A stretch of 64,000 nt of DNA from Pseudomonas sp. GM41(2012) (lineage in GTDB: Bacteria; Pseudomonadota; Gammaproteobacteria; Pseudomonadales; Pseudomonadaceae), in NCBI RefSeq assembly GCF_000282315.2, contig NZ_AKJN02000006.1, positions 372,001 to 436,000 on the forward strand, read 5' to 3'. Positions within the stretch are counted from its first letter, which is position 1, and each line of letters opens with the position of its first letter. Shown here one piece after another: positions 33,201-40,707 of the stretch. The notes under the pieces were generated by a model that did no database searches, was not told the origin of the DNA, and worked only from the letters and a program-made list of their open reading frames with translations. The position numbers and the translations under genes are program-made.

Positions 33201-33471
33201 GGTTGTTTACCGGGATTTCTGGTAGGTTCAGCCCCAGTTGCTCGGCGAGCCAACGAATGCCGGTTTGCTTCACCCGGGTTGACTGGCTGTATTGCATGCC
33301 GAGCTTCTCGTGATACCAGTTACCGTTTTTGACTCCCAGATACTCACGATCCCGATTCGGATAAGCTGGAAGGTTCTGCAAGTTGAGCAGCGCCTTTTCT
33401 CTCATGAGGCTGATCAGCTTGGGACGGGTGATTCCCAGGTGTTTGGCGGTTTGGGCGAGAGTGCGATCCAT
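33187..33471 (-). CDS. KilAC/Ant-type phage antirepressor domain protein
   Basis: A 94-residue protein comprising a single KilAC (ANT) domain: TAKHLGITRPKLISLMREK, YLGVKNGNWYHEKLGMQYS and TRVKQTGIRWLAEQLGL. In larger antirepressors this domain follows a Bro or KilA-N domain; here it stands alone. It probably interferes with repressor function or regulates early genes. Confidence 0.8.
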   Translation of the reverse strand: MDRTLAQTAKHLGITRPKLISLMREKALLNLQNLPAYPNRDREYLGVKNGNWYHEKLGMQYSQSTRVKQTGIRWLAEQLGLNLPEIPVNNRDVA

Positions 33472-33480
33472 AGTTCCTCC

Positions 33481-34071
33481 TTAGGCTGCATGCGCGGCGG
33501 GAGTCGCCACAGCAGCTAGGTGGTTGATGGATTCGGCAACCTTTTCGTAGATCTCTGCATCGGTACCGCACACGGTGAAGCACTTAGTGCGCGGGCGTTT
33601 CACGCCGATGCTCATGATGGTGGTGACGCCGGTGCGTGTTTGGGTTCGATGGATCGCGACATGAATCGGCAGTTCAAAACCCATGTCGAGGCTCACCACG
33701 CCACCGGTACGCACCAACTCGAACACGCGCTGTTTGTGCTCAGTATCGAACCGAGCATATTGGCGGCTTGCGTGCGGAGTGTTCTGCAGATCGGCTGTGC
33801 TGGTGGCGTCGAGCGGACCGTTGATGATCTCTTCAATGAAGTCTGCCAGCTTCAGGTGCATCTTTTTTTCATTGCGTAAGGTCAGCGTGTGGCGCTCGCT
33901 GCCTGGCTCGATGACGAAGAGAGTGTCCGATGCGTTGCGTTCAACCTTTAGGCGAAACGACACGGCTTCGCGCTTGGGGGCCGACCTGAGTACGTGGTTG
34001 AAGGTGCCACTTAGATTGACCTGGGCATTGAGCAATTGCAGGGTGCGATTGTCGAGCTTGAACTTGTTCAT
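33481..34071 (-). CDS. Prophage hypothetical protein
   Basis: A 196-residue protein (MNKFKLDNRTLQLLNAQVNL) with predicted mixed alpha-beta structure. No family is recognised. Its ATG overlaps the stop of the short GTG-start gene upstream. The position, early in the leftward operon, suggests an early regulatory or host-interaction role. Confidence 0.6.
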   Translation of the reverse strand: MNKFKLDNRTLQLLNAQVNLSGTFNHVLRSAPKREAVSFRLKVERNASDTLFVIEPGSERHTLTLRNEKKMHLKLADFIEEIINGPLDATSTADLQNTPHASRQYARFDTEHKQRVFELVRTGGVVSLDMGFELPIHVAIHRTQTRTGVTTIMSIGVKRPRTKCFTVCGTDAEIYEKVAESINHLAAVATPAAHAA

Positions 34072-34244
34072 GCTGCCCGGCCTCCGTCGTTCGGGTTGAA
34101 CGGAGCAGGCGTGGTACGAGCCTGGGTCTTTGATTTACTAGGGATAAACATGCAGCCGCAATTACGCGCGATGCGGCGAACTTCGAGGATGCGGAAGGGT
34201 TCATCAGCAGTTGGATGGACATGCAGAGTTGCTGTGGTGTGCAC
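34068..34244 (-). CDS. Small GTG-start protein with CxC motif, first gene of leftward operon
   Basis: A 58-residue reading frame starting at GTG 34244 with GAGG seven bases upstream and ending in an ATGA overlap with the next gene. It contains IARNCGCMFIPSK and a proline-rich basic tail. No family is assigned, but the start signals and coupling make it a credible gene. It is the promoter-proximal gene of the leftward early transcript. Confidence 0.55.
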   Translation of the reverse strand: MHTTATLHVHPTADEPFRILEVRRIARNCGCMFIPSKSKTQARTTPAPFNPNDGGRAA

Positions 34245-34283
34245 GGTATTGCCTCGCTCTGTGGTGGAAGAGTGAGGCGAATA

Positions 34284-34298
34284 TCAACCATAGGTTAA
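34284..34298. promoter_or_regulatory. Putative repressor operator, leftward promoter side
   Basis: TCAACCATAGGTTAA is an imperfect copy of the palindrome TCAAC-n5-GTTGA found perfectly at 35140-35154. It lies between the repressor gene and the leftward operon, where a CI-like operator is expected. Confidence 0.5.
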
Positions 34299-34364
34299 AT
34301 CATGTCAACAACTGCTAGGTGAATTTTGGTGTCTTTCTGTACAGCCTAGGGAAAAGGAAAAGGC

Positions 34365-35090
34365 TCATTCAGGGGTGAAAGTGCCGATGACTTTCCCGCA
34401 AATCTGCATTTCTTCAGTGAGTTCCATGATCGGATACTGTGGGTTTATAGGCTTCAGGTAGTGCTTCCCGGCGTCATGAACTAAGACTTTGAAGGTCGCC
34501 TCGTTGGTACTTGGTAATGTTGCTATGACCCGATCACCGTTGTTTACAGCAAGCTCCGGGTCTACAAAGATTACGGAGCCTGCCGGATAACTTCTGCCTG
34601 GGCCGTTGTTGGTCATGGAGTCACCAACAACGCGTAATGCATACCCGGATTTGCTGATATTGACCGGGCAGGGGAGCCAAAGCTCCGCATCGAAGGACTG
34701 GACACTAGCACCCATTTCGCACCATGAACCGGCTTGAACCCACGAGATCAGCGGAACCTTACCCATTTTGGTATCGGTGGTCTGCACATTGTCTATATTG
34801 CTGGCCACGCTTCTAGGTGGCGCTTCATCAGGGAAAACAGGCATTACGCCATGTTCAAGCCACTCTCTGCGTACACCTAACCAATCAGATATCGCAGTGA
34901 GGCTATCGACTTCCGGCATAGCTGCGCCATTGAGCCATTTGCTGACCGCTTGGGGCGTCTTGATGACGCCTTTTGATTTCAGTTGCTTGAGGACGTCAGC
35001 ACCTCGCCCATGCTTGCGGACCTTATTAGCGTCTAGGGCGGCGTGGAGCCTTTCGGCGAACATGTGTCGTAAATTTTCTTTATCAATCAT
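34365..35090 (-). CDS. S24/LexA-type prophage repressor (CI/PrtR-like)
   Basis: A 241-residue repressor with an N-terminal helix-turn-helix (about 25-75; KTPQAVSKWLNGAAMPEVDS) and a C-terminal S24 peptidase domain. The autocleavage site is A120-G121 (SWVQAGSW), with catalytic S158 (GDSMTN) and K201 (ATFKVLV). It is expected to be cleaved with activated RecA after DNA damage, releasing both the leftward operon (with the PrtN-like gene) and the rightward cro operon. It is divergent from cro. Confidence 0.92.
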   Translation of the reverse strand: MIDKENLRHMFAERLHAALDANKVRKHGRGADVLKQLKSKGVIKTPQAVSKWLNGAAMPEVDSLTAISDWLGVRREWLEHGVMPVFPDEAPPRSVASNIDNVQTTDTKMGKVPLISWVQAGSWCEMGASVQSFDAELWLPCPVNISKSGYALRVVGDSMTNNGPGRSYPAGSVIFVDPELAVNNGDRVIATLPSTNEATFKVLVHDAGKHYLKPINPQYPIMELTEEMQICGKVIGTFTPE

Positions 35091-35139
35091 GGGTTGATGA
35101 TCACATAGAAGTTGCTAATCCGTCAGTTGACCTTTACTA

Positions 35140-35154
35140 TCAACCAACAGTTGA
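35140..35154. promoter_or_regulatory. Putative repressor operator between repressor and cro
   Basis: TCAACCAACAGTTGA is a perfect TCAAC/GTTGA inverted repeat with a five-base centre, 17 bases before cro. A second half-site pair, GTTGA at 35126-35130 facing TCAAC at 35140, lies next to it, as in multi-operator phage switches. Confidence 0.6.
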
Positions 35155-35170
35155 ATAGAGGGCCAAAAAA

Positions 35171-35428
35171 TTGAACCCGTCAGACTTTCCAAATGCCATC
35201 GCGTTTGCTTTTGAAGCCGTAGGGGGCATCGGTGCTGCCGCAAAGGTATGCAACCGGAGCTATCAGGCACTGAATAAATGGCGTCTGGCAGCCAGCCTGC
35301 CGCGAACCGATTACACCGGTGAAACTCAGTACGCCACGCTTTTGGCAATTGCTGCGGAGCAAAAGGGCAATGCTTTTGATGCGGCTTGGTTGCTTCATGC
35401 GTCGACCCCACAAAAAGCTGCAGCTTAG
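35171..35428 (+). CDS. Cro-like regulator
   Basis: An 85-residue helix-turn-helix protein (FEAVGGIGAAAKVCNRSYQALNKW) of the Cro/YdaS type, divergent from the S24 repressor. The start is TTG 35171 with GAGGG about eight bases upstream. It likely competes with the repressor at the shared operators and favours lytic growth. Confidence 0.75.
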   Translation: MNPSDFPNAIAFAFEAVGGIGAAAKVCNRSYQALNKWRLAASLPRTDYTGETQYATLLAIAAEQKGNAFDAAWLLHASTPQKAAA

Positions 35429-35759
35429 ATAGAAAAAAGGCGACCCAAGGGCCGCCCAGTTCCTCCCGATACACACCACCACAGTGCTGTCGGGTCGCGA
35501 TAAAGAAAGGCGGGCACACCACATGCAAACCGTCGATCTTTAGCGCGCAACACCAAGGCATGGATGCCTTGGTGTTGCTGCCTTTTCCACCACAGATTGG
35601 GCAGCTGTTGCGCCGGAGGTGAACGACGGATCGTTCGCCTCGGCACGGTGCCGGTGTCGATCCTGAGATCTCGCCGGCGTTTGGGCCTCTTCAAGCCACA
35701 CGACAAATGTATCACCACTACATGTCGTGAGGCACTGGCAACTTTCAAGGATTAATGCC
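35429..35759 (+). other. Leader region between cro and the CII-like gene
   Basis: This 331-base stretch has no certain gene. It contains a long perfect hairpin at 35548-35577 (14 pairs, CAACACCAAGGCAT with its complement, two-base loop), preceded by facing GCGACCC/GGGTCGC segments (35450-35500). A 63-codon open frame at 35564-35755 ends five bases before the next gene but has no ribosome-binding site. The structure suggests control of rightward read-through. Confidence 0.5.
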
Positions 35760-36278
35760 ATGAGCCGAATCGCTCTGAGTTGTGTAGAACGGGCGCAGCG
35801 GGAAATCCTGCCGCTCGATCTAGCGCTTTACCATGCTGCTCGGGACTATCCCGGCGGCGCCGCTGCAATTGCCGCCACCACCGGCAGAAACGCCACCACG
35901 CTGCAGCATAAGTTGTCTCCCACCCATCCGAGCCACACGGTGAACATTCAGGAGTTCGGCGAGATCCTGGAGCTGACCAAGGACCGCCGCATTTTGGATG
36001 CGGTACACGCCATGGTAGGAGACACCACCTGGCAGGAGCTGGCTGAGGCATACACCAACGATATGCCCGAGACTTTGACAACCGGCATTGCCGCCTATTT
36101 CCGGCAAGTCGCGGACCTGGCTGATACCTGGGCCAAGAGCATTGGCGATGGCAAGGTCGATGACGGCGAACTGGCCGAGATCCGCTTTCAAGTGTTTCGC
36201 GGTATTCAAGGGCTGCTGGGAATGTTCAACCGCGCTACCTACGTCAATCAGACGACGCGGGGTATTGATCGTGGCTGA
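35760..36278 (+). CDS. CII-like phage regulatory protein
   Basis: A 172-residue protein of the phage CII/CP76-type regulator family: LDLALYHAARDYPGGAAAIAATTG, then LQHKLSPTHPSHTVNIQEFGEIL, a helix-turn-helix-like N-terminal half. The start at 35760 has AAGGA eight bases upstream. It likely regulates early or lysogeny genes. It overlaps the zinc-finger gene by eight bases. Confidence 0.75.
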   Translation: MSRIALSCVERAQREILPLDLALYHAARDYPGGAAAIAATTGRNATTLQHKLSPTHPSHTVNIQEFGEILELTKDRRILDAVHAMVGDTTWQELAEAYTNDMPETLTTGIAAYFRQVADLADTWAKSIGDGKVDDGELAEIRFQVFRGIQGLLGMFNRATYVNQTTRGIDRG

Positions 36279-36498
36279 CATTGCTGATTTTGCTAATGAC
36301 CTGGTGCAGGAGCGTCTAGATCAGGCGCTGGCTGCACGGAACGCCGCCAAGCCTGCCTTGGCGGCGCATTCATTTTTGTTCTGTGAAGGCTGCGACGGAC
36401 CTATTCCAGAGCCGCGTCGGTTGGCTCTGCCAGGTTGCACCCAGTGCGTCATCTGCCAGTCCATCGACGAAGCTCGGGAGGCCCGGCATGCTCGATGA
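36271..36498 (+). CDS. TraR/DksA-type zinc-finger protein
   Basis: A 75-residue protein with a C4 zinc finger (LFCEGCDGPIPEPRRLALPG then CTQCVIC), the TraR/DksA C-terminal type. Small phage TraR-like proteins can bind RNA polymerase in the secondary channel and mimic DksA with ppGpp. The start is GTG 36271 inside the CII-like gene, with GGGG before it; its end overlaps the primase start by 11 bases. Confidence 0.85.
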   Translation: MADIADFANDLVQERLDQALAARNAAKPALAAHSFLFCEGCDGPIPEPRRLALPGCTQCVICQSIDEAREARHAR

Positions 36499-38704
36499 GG
36501 TATTGAATCAATTCGCAGACTACGGCCTTGAGCCTGAACAGCCGCTGATCTATGGCAAGCTCACCAGGTGCAAGACCGCCCAGGACAAGGGCAAGGAGAA
36601 AAACGGCTGGTACGTCGTCCACGAGCATCACACTGAGAAGAACGAAACGCTGATCTTCGGTAGCTTCGGTGACTGGCGCTCGGGCGAGTCGCAAAAGATC
36701 AAGGTGAAGGCCGGGCGCATGAGTCCGGAAGAGCGCGAAGTCATGCGTGCTCGGCAGGAAGACGCCAAACGTAAGGCCGCAGAGGTATCTGCCAACGCGG
36801 CACGGCGAGCAGCCAACCGTGCAGCCGGCTTGTTCAAGCGCATGCCGGAAAAGGGCAAGAGCGCCTACCTGGATCGAAAGCATATCGTTGGGTTCAAGGT
36901 TCGTTATGCGCCACGTACCGGCGCATTTTTGGTGCCTATGTGCAACGTGCGGGATCAGATCGTCGGCCTGCAGGTGGTCTTCCCGGCAAAACAAGAAGAC
37001 ACCGGTCGCGACAAAGCCTACTGGCCCTACGGCATGTCGAAAGAGGGCGCTTTCCATTTGATCGGTCCGCACCCTGAACCGGGGGAGCCAGTACTCGTGT
37101 GTGAGGGGTACGCCACAGGCGCCAGTCTGCACATGGCGACCTCGCTGACGGTCGCCATTGCTTTCGATGCGGGCAACTTGCTACCTGTCTCTAAGGCCAT
37201 GCGGGAGCGTTTTCCCGGTTGCCCGCTGATCCTCTGCCGGGATGATGACTGGAAGACGAAGCGTCCGAATGGCGAGCCATGGAACCCTGGTGAGGAAAAG
37301 GCCAACAACGCCGCGTTGATCGTCGGCGGCCAAGTGGTCGCGCCAGTCTTCTCTGGTGAGCGCGAAATCAAGTGGACTGACTTCAACGACCTGCATATTG
37401 CGGAAGGATTGGAGGCTGTACGCCGCCAGGTGTTGGCGGTGGTGAAGCCTCCTGCAGCTGGTGGTTGGAAGGATCAACTGGCTCGTACCGAAAACGGCTC
37501 TCTGATTGCGCACATGCAAAACGTCGAGCTGATCTTGGGCAATGACGAACGCTGGGCAGGTGTCATTGGTTACAGCGTGTTCAGCTCCAAGATCGTCAAG
37601 CTCCGCTCGGCGCCCTTTGGCGGCGGTGCCGGTGATTGGGCCGATATCGATGACATGCGGGTGATGAAGTGGCTCGCGCAGCAATACAACCTACGGGTCA
37701 AAGCGTCCCATGTGATCGAGGCAGTCAGTGTGGTTGCCCACGACCATTCTTTTCACCCGGTACGTGAGTATCTGGAGAAGCTTGAGTGGGACCGCGTCCC
37801 TCGGCTGGAAACCTGGCTGACGGACGTGCTTGGGGTCCATGCCAACGAATACTCAGCCAAAGTCGGTAAGCGCTGGCCGATCTCGGCGGTGGCTCGGGTG
37901 ATGCGCCCTGGCTGCAAGGCCGACTCGGTGATGATCCTTGAAGGCGGGCAGGGTGAAGGTAAGTCCACAGCCATGGGCATTCTAGGTGGCGAGTGGTTCA
38001 TGGATACCCCTTTTGCACTCGGCGACAAGGACAGCTTCCAGGCGATTCGCGGCAAGTGGATCGTCGAACTGGGGGAGCTGGACAGCTTCAACAAGGCTGA
38101 AAGCACCAAGGCCAAGCAGTTCTTCTCTGCATCTACTGATACCTACCGCGAAAGCTACGGCCGCAGAACGAACGATGTGCCACGACAGTGTGTGTTCGTG
38201 GGTACTACCAACCAAGAGGAATACCTCAAGGACGCCACCGGCAACCGACGTTACTGGCCGGTGTTCTGCAACAAGGTCGATCTGGAAACGCTACGTGAGA
38301 TCCGCGACCAGTTGTGGGCTGAAGCGGTGTTCTGCTTCGAGGCTGGCGATATCTGGTGGGTGACGAAGGACGAGTCTTGGATGTTCGCTGAAGCCCAAGA
38401 CGAGCGCTTTGTTGTCGACGAGTGGGAAGGGCCGATCCTGAGCTGGCTGGAGGAGTCGCAGATAGGCGAAACCGCCACCGGCAACGAGATCCTGACTCAG
38501 GCTCTCAAGTTGGACTATGGCCATTGGGGCAAGCCGGAGCAGATGCGGGTCGGTGCGATCATGCATCGCCTGGGTTGGCGAAAGAAGCGCATGCCGGCGT
38601 TGGCAAAGAGCGGCGTCCGGCAATGGGCCTATCAGAAGCCAGAGACCTGGGGGCGTGTGTCTGCGTTGCAGGCGCCCCTGGTAGAGGAGCCTTGCTTTGA
38701 TTAA
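36488..38704 (+). CDS. Toprim/VapE-type phage primase-helicase
   Basis: A 738-residue replication protein. The N-terminal part has a Toprim fold (PVLVCEGYATGASL with E206, later LILCRDDD at 251-254). The C-terminal half is a VapE-type superfamily 3-like ATPase with Walker A GGQGEGKS (486-493). It should prime and unwind prophage DNA. ATG 36488 gives the expected N-terminus; the frame is open further upstream as a shadow. A set of inverted repeats downstream (39085-39360) could be its origin. Confidence 0.88.
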   Translation: MLDEVLNQFADYGLEPEQPLIYGKLTRCKTAQDKGKEKNGWYVVHEHHTEKNETLIFGSFGDWRSGESQKIKVKAGRMSPEEREVMRARQEDAKRKAAEVSANAARRAANRAAGLFKRMPEKGKSAYLDRKHIVGFKVRYAPRTGAFLVPMCNVRDQIVGLQVVFPAKQEDTGRDKAYWPYGMSKEGAFHLIGPHPEPGEPVLVCEGYATGASLHMATSLTVAIAFDAGNLLPVSKAMRERFPGCPLILCRDDDWKTKRPNGEPWNPGEEKANNAALIVGGQVVAPVFSGEREIKWTDFNDLHIAEGLEAVRRQVLAVVKPPAAGGWKDQLARTENGSLIAHMQNVELILGNDERWAGVIGYSVFSSKIVKLRSAPFGGGAGDWADIDDMRVMKWLAQQYNLRVKASHVIEAVSVVAHDHSFHPVREYLEKLEWDRVPRLETWLTDVLGVHANEYSAKVGKRWPISAVARVMRPGCKADSVMILEGGQGEGKSTAMGILGGEWFMDTPFALGDKDSFQAIRGKWIVELGELDSFNKAESTKAKQFFSASTDTYRESYGRRTNDVPRQCVFVGTTNQEEYLKDATGNRRYWPVFCNKVDLETLREIRDQLWAEAVFCFEAGDIWWVTKDESWMFAEAQDERFVVDEWEGPILSWLEESQIGETATGNEILTQALKLDYGHWGKPEQMRVGAIMHRLGWRKKRMPALAKSGVRQWAYQKPETWGRVSALQAPLVEEPCFD

Positions 38705-39062
38705 GCGAATTGATGAGATGCTGAAGCTCTGGGCGCAGGATCTGCATTCGCCGATGAACCCCGACTTTGCCGGATCTGGTGGCGGCAACATGATTGCGAT
38801 GTTGATGGAGTGCAAGGGCGAGCTGATACGCGGAACTCGAGGCAGTCGGGTGCTGCTGGATGAATCGGCGGATATCGAGCTGATTGTTCACAAGCACTTG
38901 CCGCCCCGGCTAGCCTTGGTTGTGTTGGAGCACTATTGCAACCAGGAAAGCTTCCTTTCGCAGAAGCTACTGCACTGTGCATGCAGCTCTCGAACCTACT
39001 ACATGCGGTTGCACGAAGCCCATGAGTTTATTCAGGGCATGCTGATGGGTAAGGCTGCATGA
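38697..39062 (+). CDS. Possible antitermination-type protein before lysis genes
   Basis: A 121-residue protein starting at TTG 38697 with GAGGAG seven bases upstream, overlapping the primase end by eight bases. It has a helix-turn-helix-like C-terminal segment (SFLSQKLLHCACSSRTYYMRL). The position between replication and lysis genes is that of lambda Q-type antiterminators, but sequence similarity to a known Q family is not clear to me. Function is therefore an inference from place. Confidence 0.5.
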   Translation: MIKRIDEMLKLWAQDLHSPMNPDFAGSGGGNMIAMLMECKGELIRGTRGSRVLLDESADIELIVHKHLPPRLALVVLEHYCNQESFLSQKLLHCACSSRTYYMRLHEAHEFIQGMLMGKAA

Positions 39063-39395
39063 ACCCTGGCATCACTCCGCGTGCCGCTGTCCTACTGTCC
39101 GGCCTTGTCCGACTGCCATTTAGTGCAGTCGGACAGGTGCAGGCCGCGTCGTTGCTGGGCTGTCCTACTGTCCAACCTCTGCCCGCCCCATGCACACGTA
39201 AGCATAGCGGACACGTAGTCTCGCCCATGGCGCGCACGCGTGCTTTTAGTTTTCTCTCTATACACAAGAAAAGAGTAAATAAAGTAGGACAGTAGGGCAG
39301 AGCCCCGAATTTAGGCGCCTGTAGCTGTCCTACTTCGACTCTGCATAGTGGGACAGGTAGGACAGGGAACCCAGAAGCGATAGCCGATTGAGTGC

Positions 39396-39450
39396 GTTGT
39401 ACCCCTGTTGTACCTGCGTCACACCCACGTTGCACCCGTATTGCTCCATG
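39396..39450 (+). promoter_or_regulatory. Five helically phased 11-bp repeats, candidate PrtN-type activator array
   Basis: Five consecutive 11-base units start at 39396, 39407, 39418, 39429 and 39440: GTTGTACC, GTTGTACC, GTCACACC, GTTGCACC and ATTGCTCC, each followed by three variable bases. The array ends about 25 bases before a TAAAAT -10-like element with no good -35, as expected for activator-dependent initiation. P-boxes of pyocin genes are also short phased repeats bound by PrtN, and this prophage encodes a PrtN-like protein. Confidence 0.6.
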
Positions 39451-39544
39451 GCATTAAAACTAGCTTGCTGCCAGTAAAATCCACCTGTAAAAAGTACCCA
39501 TCTTCGATAGGTGCGACCGCAGAGAGCGGCAGGCACCACACACC

Positions 39545-39570
39545 AAACCCGGCCATTGCGCCGGGTTTTT
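39545..39570 (+). terminator. Terminator-like hairpin ahead of the holin
   Basis: AAACCCGG / CCGGGTTT stem with eight-base loop and T run, nine bases before the GGAG of the holin gene. It is one of six similar hairpin-plus-binding-site joints in the prophage. Confidence 0.6.
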
Positions 39571-39589
39571 GCGTTTATGGAGTAGGGCG

Positions 39590-39934
39590 ATGACGAACGA
39601 GCAACAAGCGCTGGCAGAGATGCCGATTTGGTTAGTGATCGCCCTGGCTCTGGTTGGTGGCGTGTCGGGGGAGATGTGGCGAGCCGATAAGGACGGGGCG
39701 CGGGGCTGGGCATTGTTGCGGCGCTTGGCGTTGCGGTCCGGTGCCTGCGTTGGTTGCGGGCTGTCCACCATGATGTTGTTGCACGCCGCTGGGGTTTCGA
39801 TCTGGACCGCATCAGCGATGGGCTGCCTGACCGCGATGGCGGGGGCCGATGTTGCCATCGGGTTGTACGAGCGCTGGGCTGCCAAGCGACTGGGCGTCTG
39901 CGAAGTGCCACCCGCAGGTGGCGAGCAGGGGTGA
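39590..39934 (+). CDS. Phage holin
   Basis: A 114-residue protein with three hydrophobic segments (about 10-26, 50-70 and 72-92; MPIWLVIALALVGG, LSTMMLLHAAGVSIW, TAMAGADVAIGLY), similar to LydA/phage-holin-3-type holins. It would form inner-membrane holes at lysis. ATG 39590 has GGAG seven bases upstream. It stands apart from the endolysin and spanins, which lie 20 kb downstream, and is the first gene after the phased-repeat array. Confidence 0.75.
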   Translation: MTNEQQALAEMPIWLVIALALVGGVSGEMWRADKDGARGWALLRRLALRSGACVGCGLSTMMLLHAAGVSIWTASAMGCLTAMAGADVAIGLYERWAAKRLGVCEVPPAGGEQG

Positions 39935-40100
39935 CGCACCGTTTCGGGGCGCCGAAAACTGCCGGGGACCCTGGGGGCATTCCGGGGGTACGGGGTCGGA
40001 AACCCGCGGGAAGTTGTTAGCGGCAGGGTTGCCAGCTTACTGAAATTCAATCCATTGAAATCGAAAGGTTCCATTGAAAAGCCGTTGAAAAGGAGGGCTT
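39935..40100 (+). other. GC-rich leader of the terminase gene, candidate cos region
   Basis: A G-rich strip with CCGGGGACCCTGGGGG (39962-39977) and CGGAAACCCGCGGGAA (39998-40013) is followed by three direct copies of a TTGAAA-type motif near 40050-40090. Packaging sites of lambda-type terminases usually lie directly upstream of the small-subunit gene. No staggered cleavage site can be proven here. Confidence 0.3.
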
Positions 40101-40703
40101 ATGACAGAACCAACGTACCTGTCAAAGAGCGCCTTCGCGGCTCGGATCGGCAGGGCGCCCAGCTACATCACCTGGTTGAAAAACAACAACCGCCTAGTGC
40201 TGAGCGCCGATGGTAAACAGGTCGATGTCACGGCCAGCGAAGCGTTGATTCGCGACACCGCTGACCCCAGTAAAACCGCCGTCGCTGACCGCCACCACCA
40301 GGATCGGCTTCAGCGTGACGTTTACAGCCAGCTATCCAGTCAGGCCGAGCCGACTTCAATGGCTGCGCCGCCGCTCGTGATCACCCCTGCGGGGCAGCTG
40401 CCTGACTTCCAGAAGGCCCGCGCATTGCGCGAGCACAACCTGGCACAGCTCGCCGAGATCGAGTTGCACAAGGCCAAGGGCTCTCTAGTGGCCATGGCGG
40501 CGGTTCGGACCGGCGCCTACAACGCCGGTCGCATGCTGCGCGATCAACTGTTAGGTATGCCTCCGCAACTGGCGCCCGAACTGGCGTCGATGACGGACCC
40601 TTGGGAAATCGAAAAGCACCTCACGGCGGCGATTCGCCGCTCGCTGGAAGACGCAGAGCGCATGTCTTCAGCAGACCTTGAACACGCACTGACCACGAGT
40701 TAA
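40101..40703 (+). CDS. Terminase small subunit (Nu1-like)
   Basis: A 200-residue protein with an N-terminal winged helix-turn-helix (KSAFAARIGRAPSYITWLKN) and a C-terminal helical region that should bind the large subunit, in the manner of lambda Nu1. It recognises packaging sites on viral DNA. AGGAGGG precedes the ATG. Confidence 0.85.
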   Translation: MTEPTYLSKSAFAARIGRAPSYITWLKNNNRLVLSADGKQVDVTASEALIRDTADPSKTAVADRHHQDRLQRDVYSQLSSQAEPTSMAAPPLVITPAGQLPDFQKARALREHNLAQLAEIELHKAKGSLVAMAAVRTGAYNAGRMLRDQLLGMPPQLAPELASMTDPWEIEKHLTAAIRRSLEDAERMSSADLEHALTTS

Positions 40704-40707
40704 GCCG

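Larger units (their letters stand above)
39063..39589. other. Non-coding control/replication region before the holin
   Basis: This 527-base gap contains repeated TGTCCTACTGTCC motifs in both orientations (near 39090, 39171, inverted near 39285 and 39350), a perfect 10-pair hairpin at 39107-39134, the 11-bp-phased array at 39396-39450, a TAAAAT -10-like hexamer at 39475-39480 and a terminator-like hairpin at 39545-39570. A 78-codon frame at 39059-39295 has no coding features. It is probably an origin plus the late promoter. Confidence 0.6.

Noticed and set aside
39059..39295. 78-codon open frame after the putative antiterminator
   Set aside because: It runs through inverted repeats, has poor coding character and no family signal.
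39396..39450. CRISPR-like or simple sequence repeat
   Set aside because: Units are 11 bases, contiguous and degenerate at three positions; helical phasing upstream of a promoter fits protein binding better.
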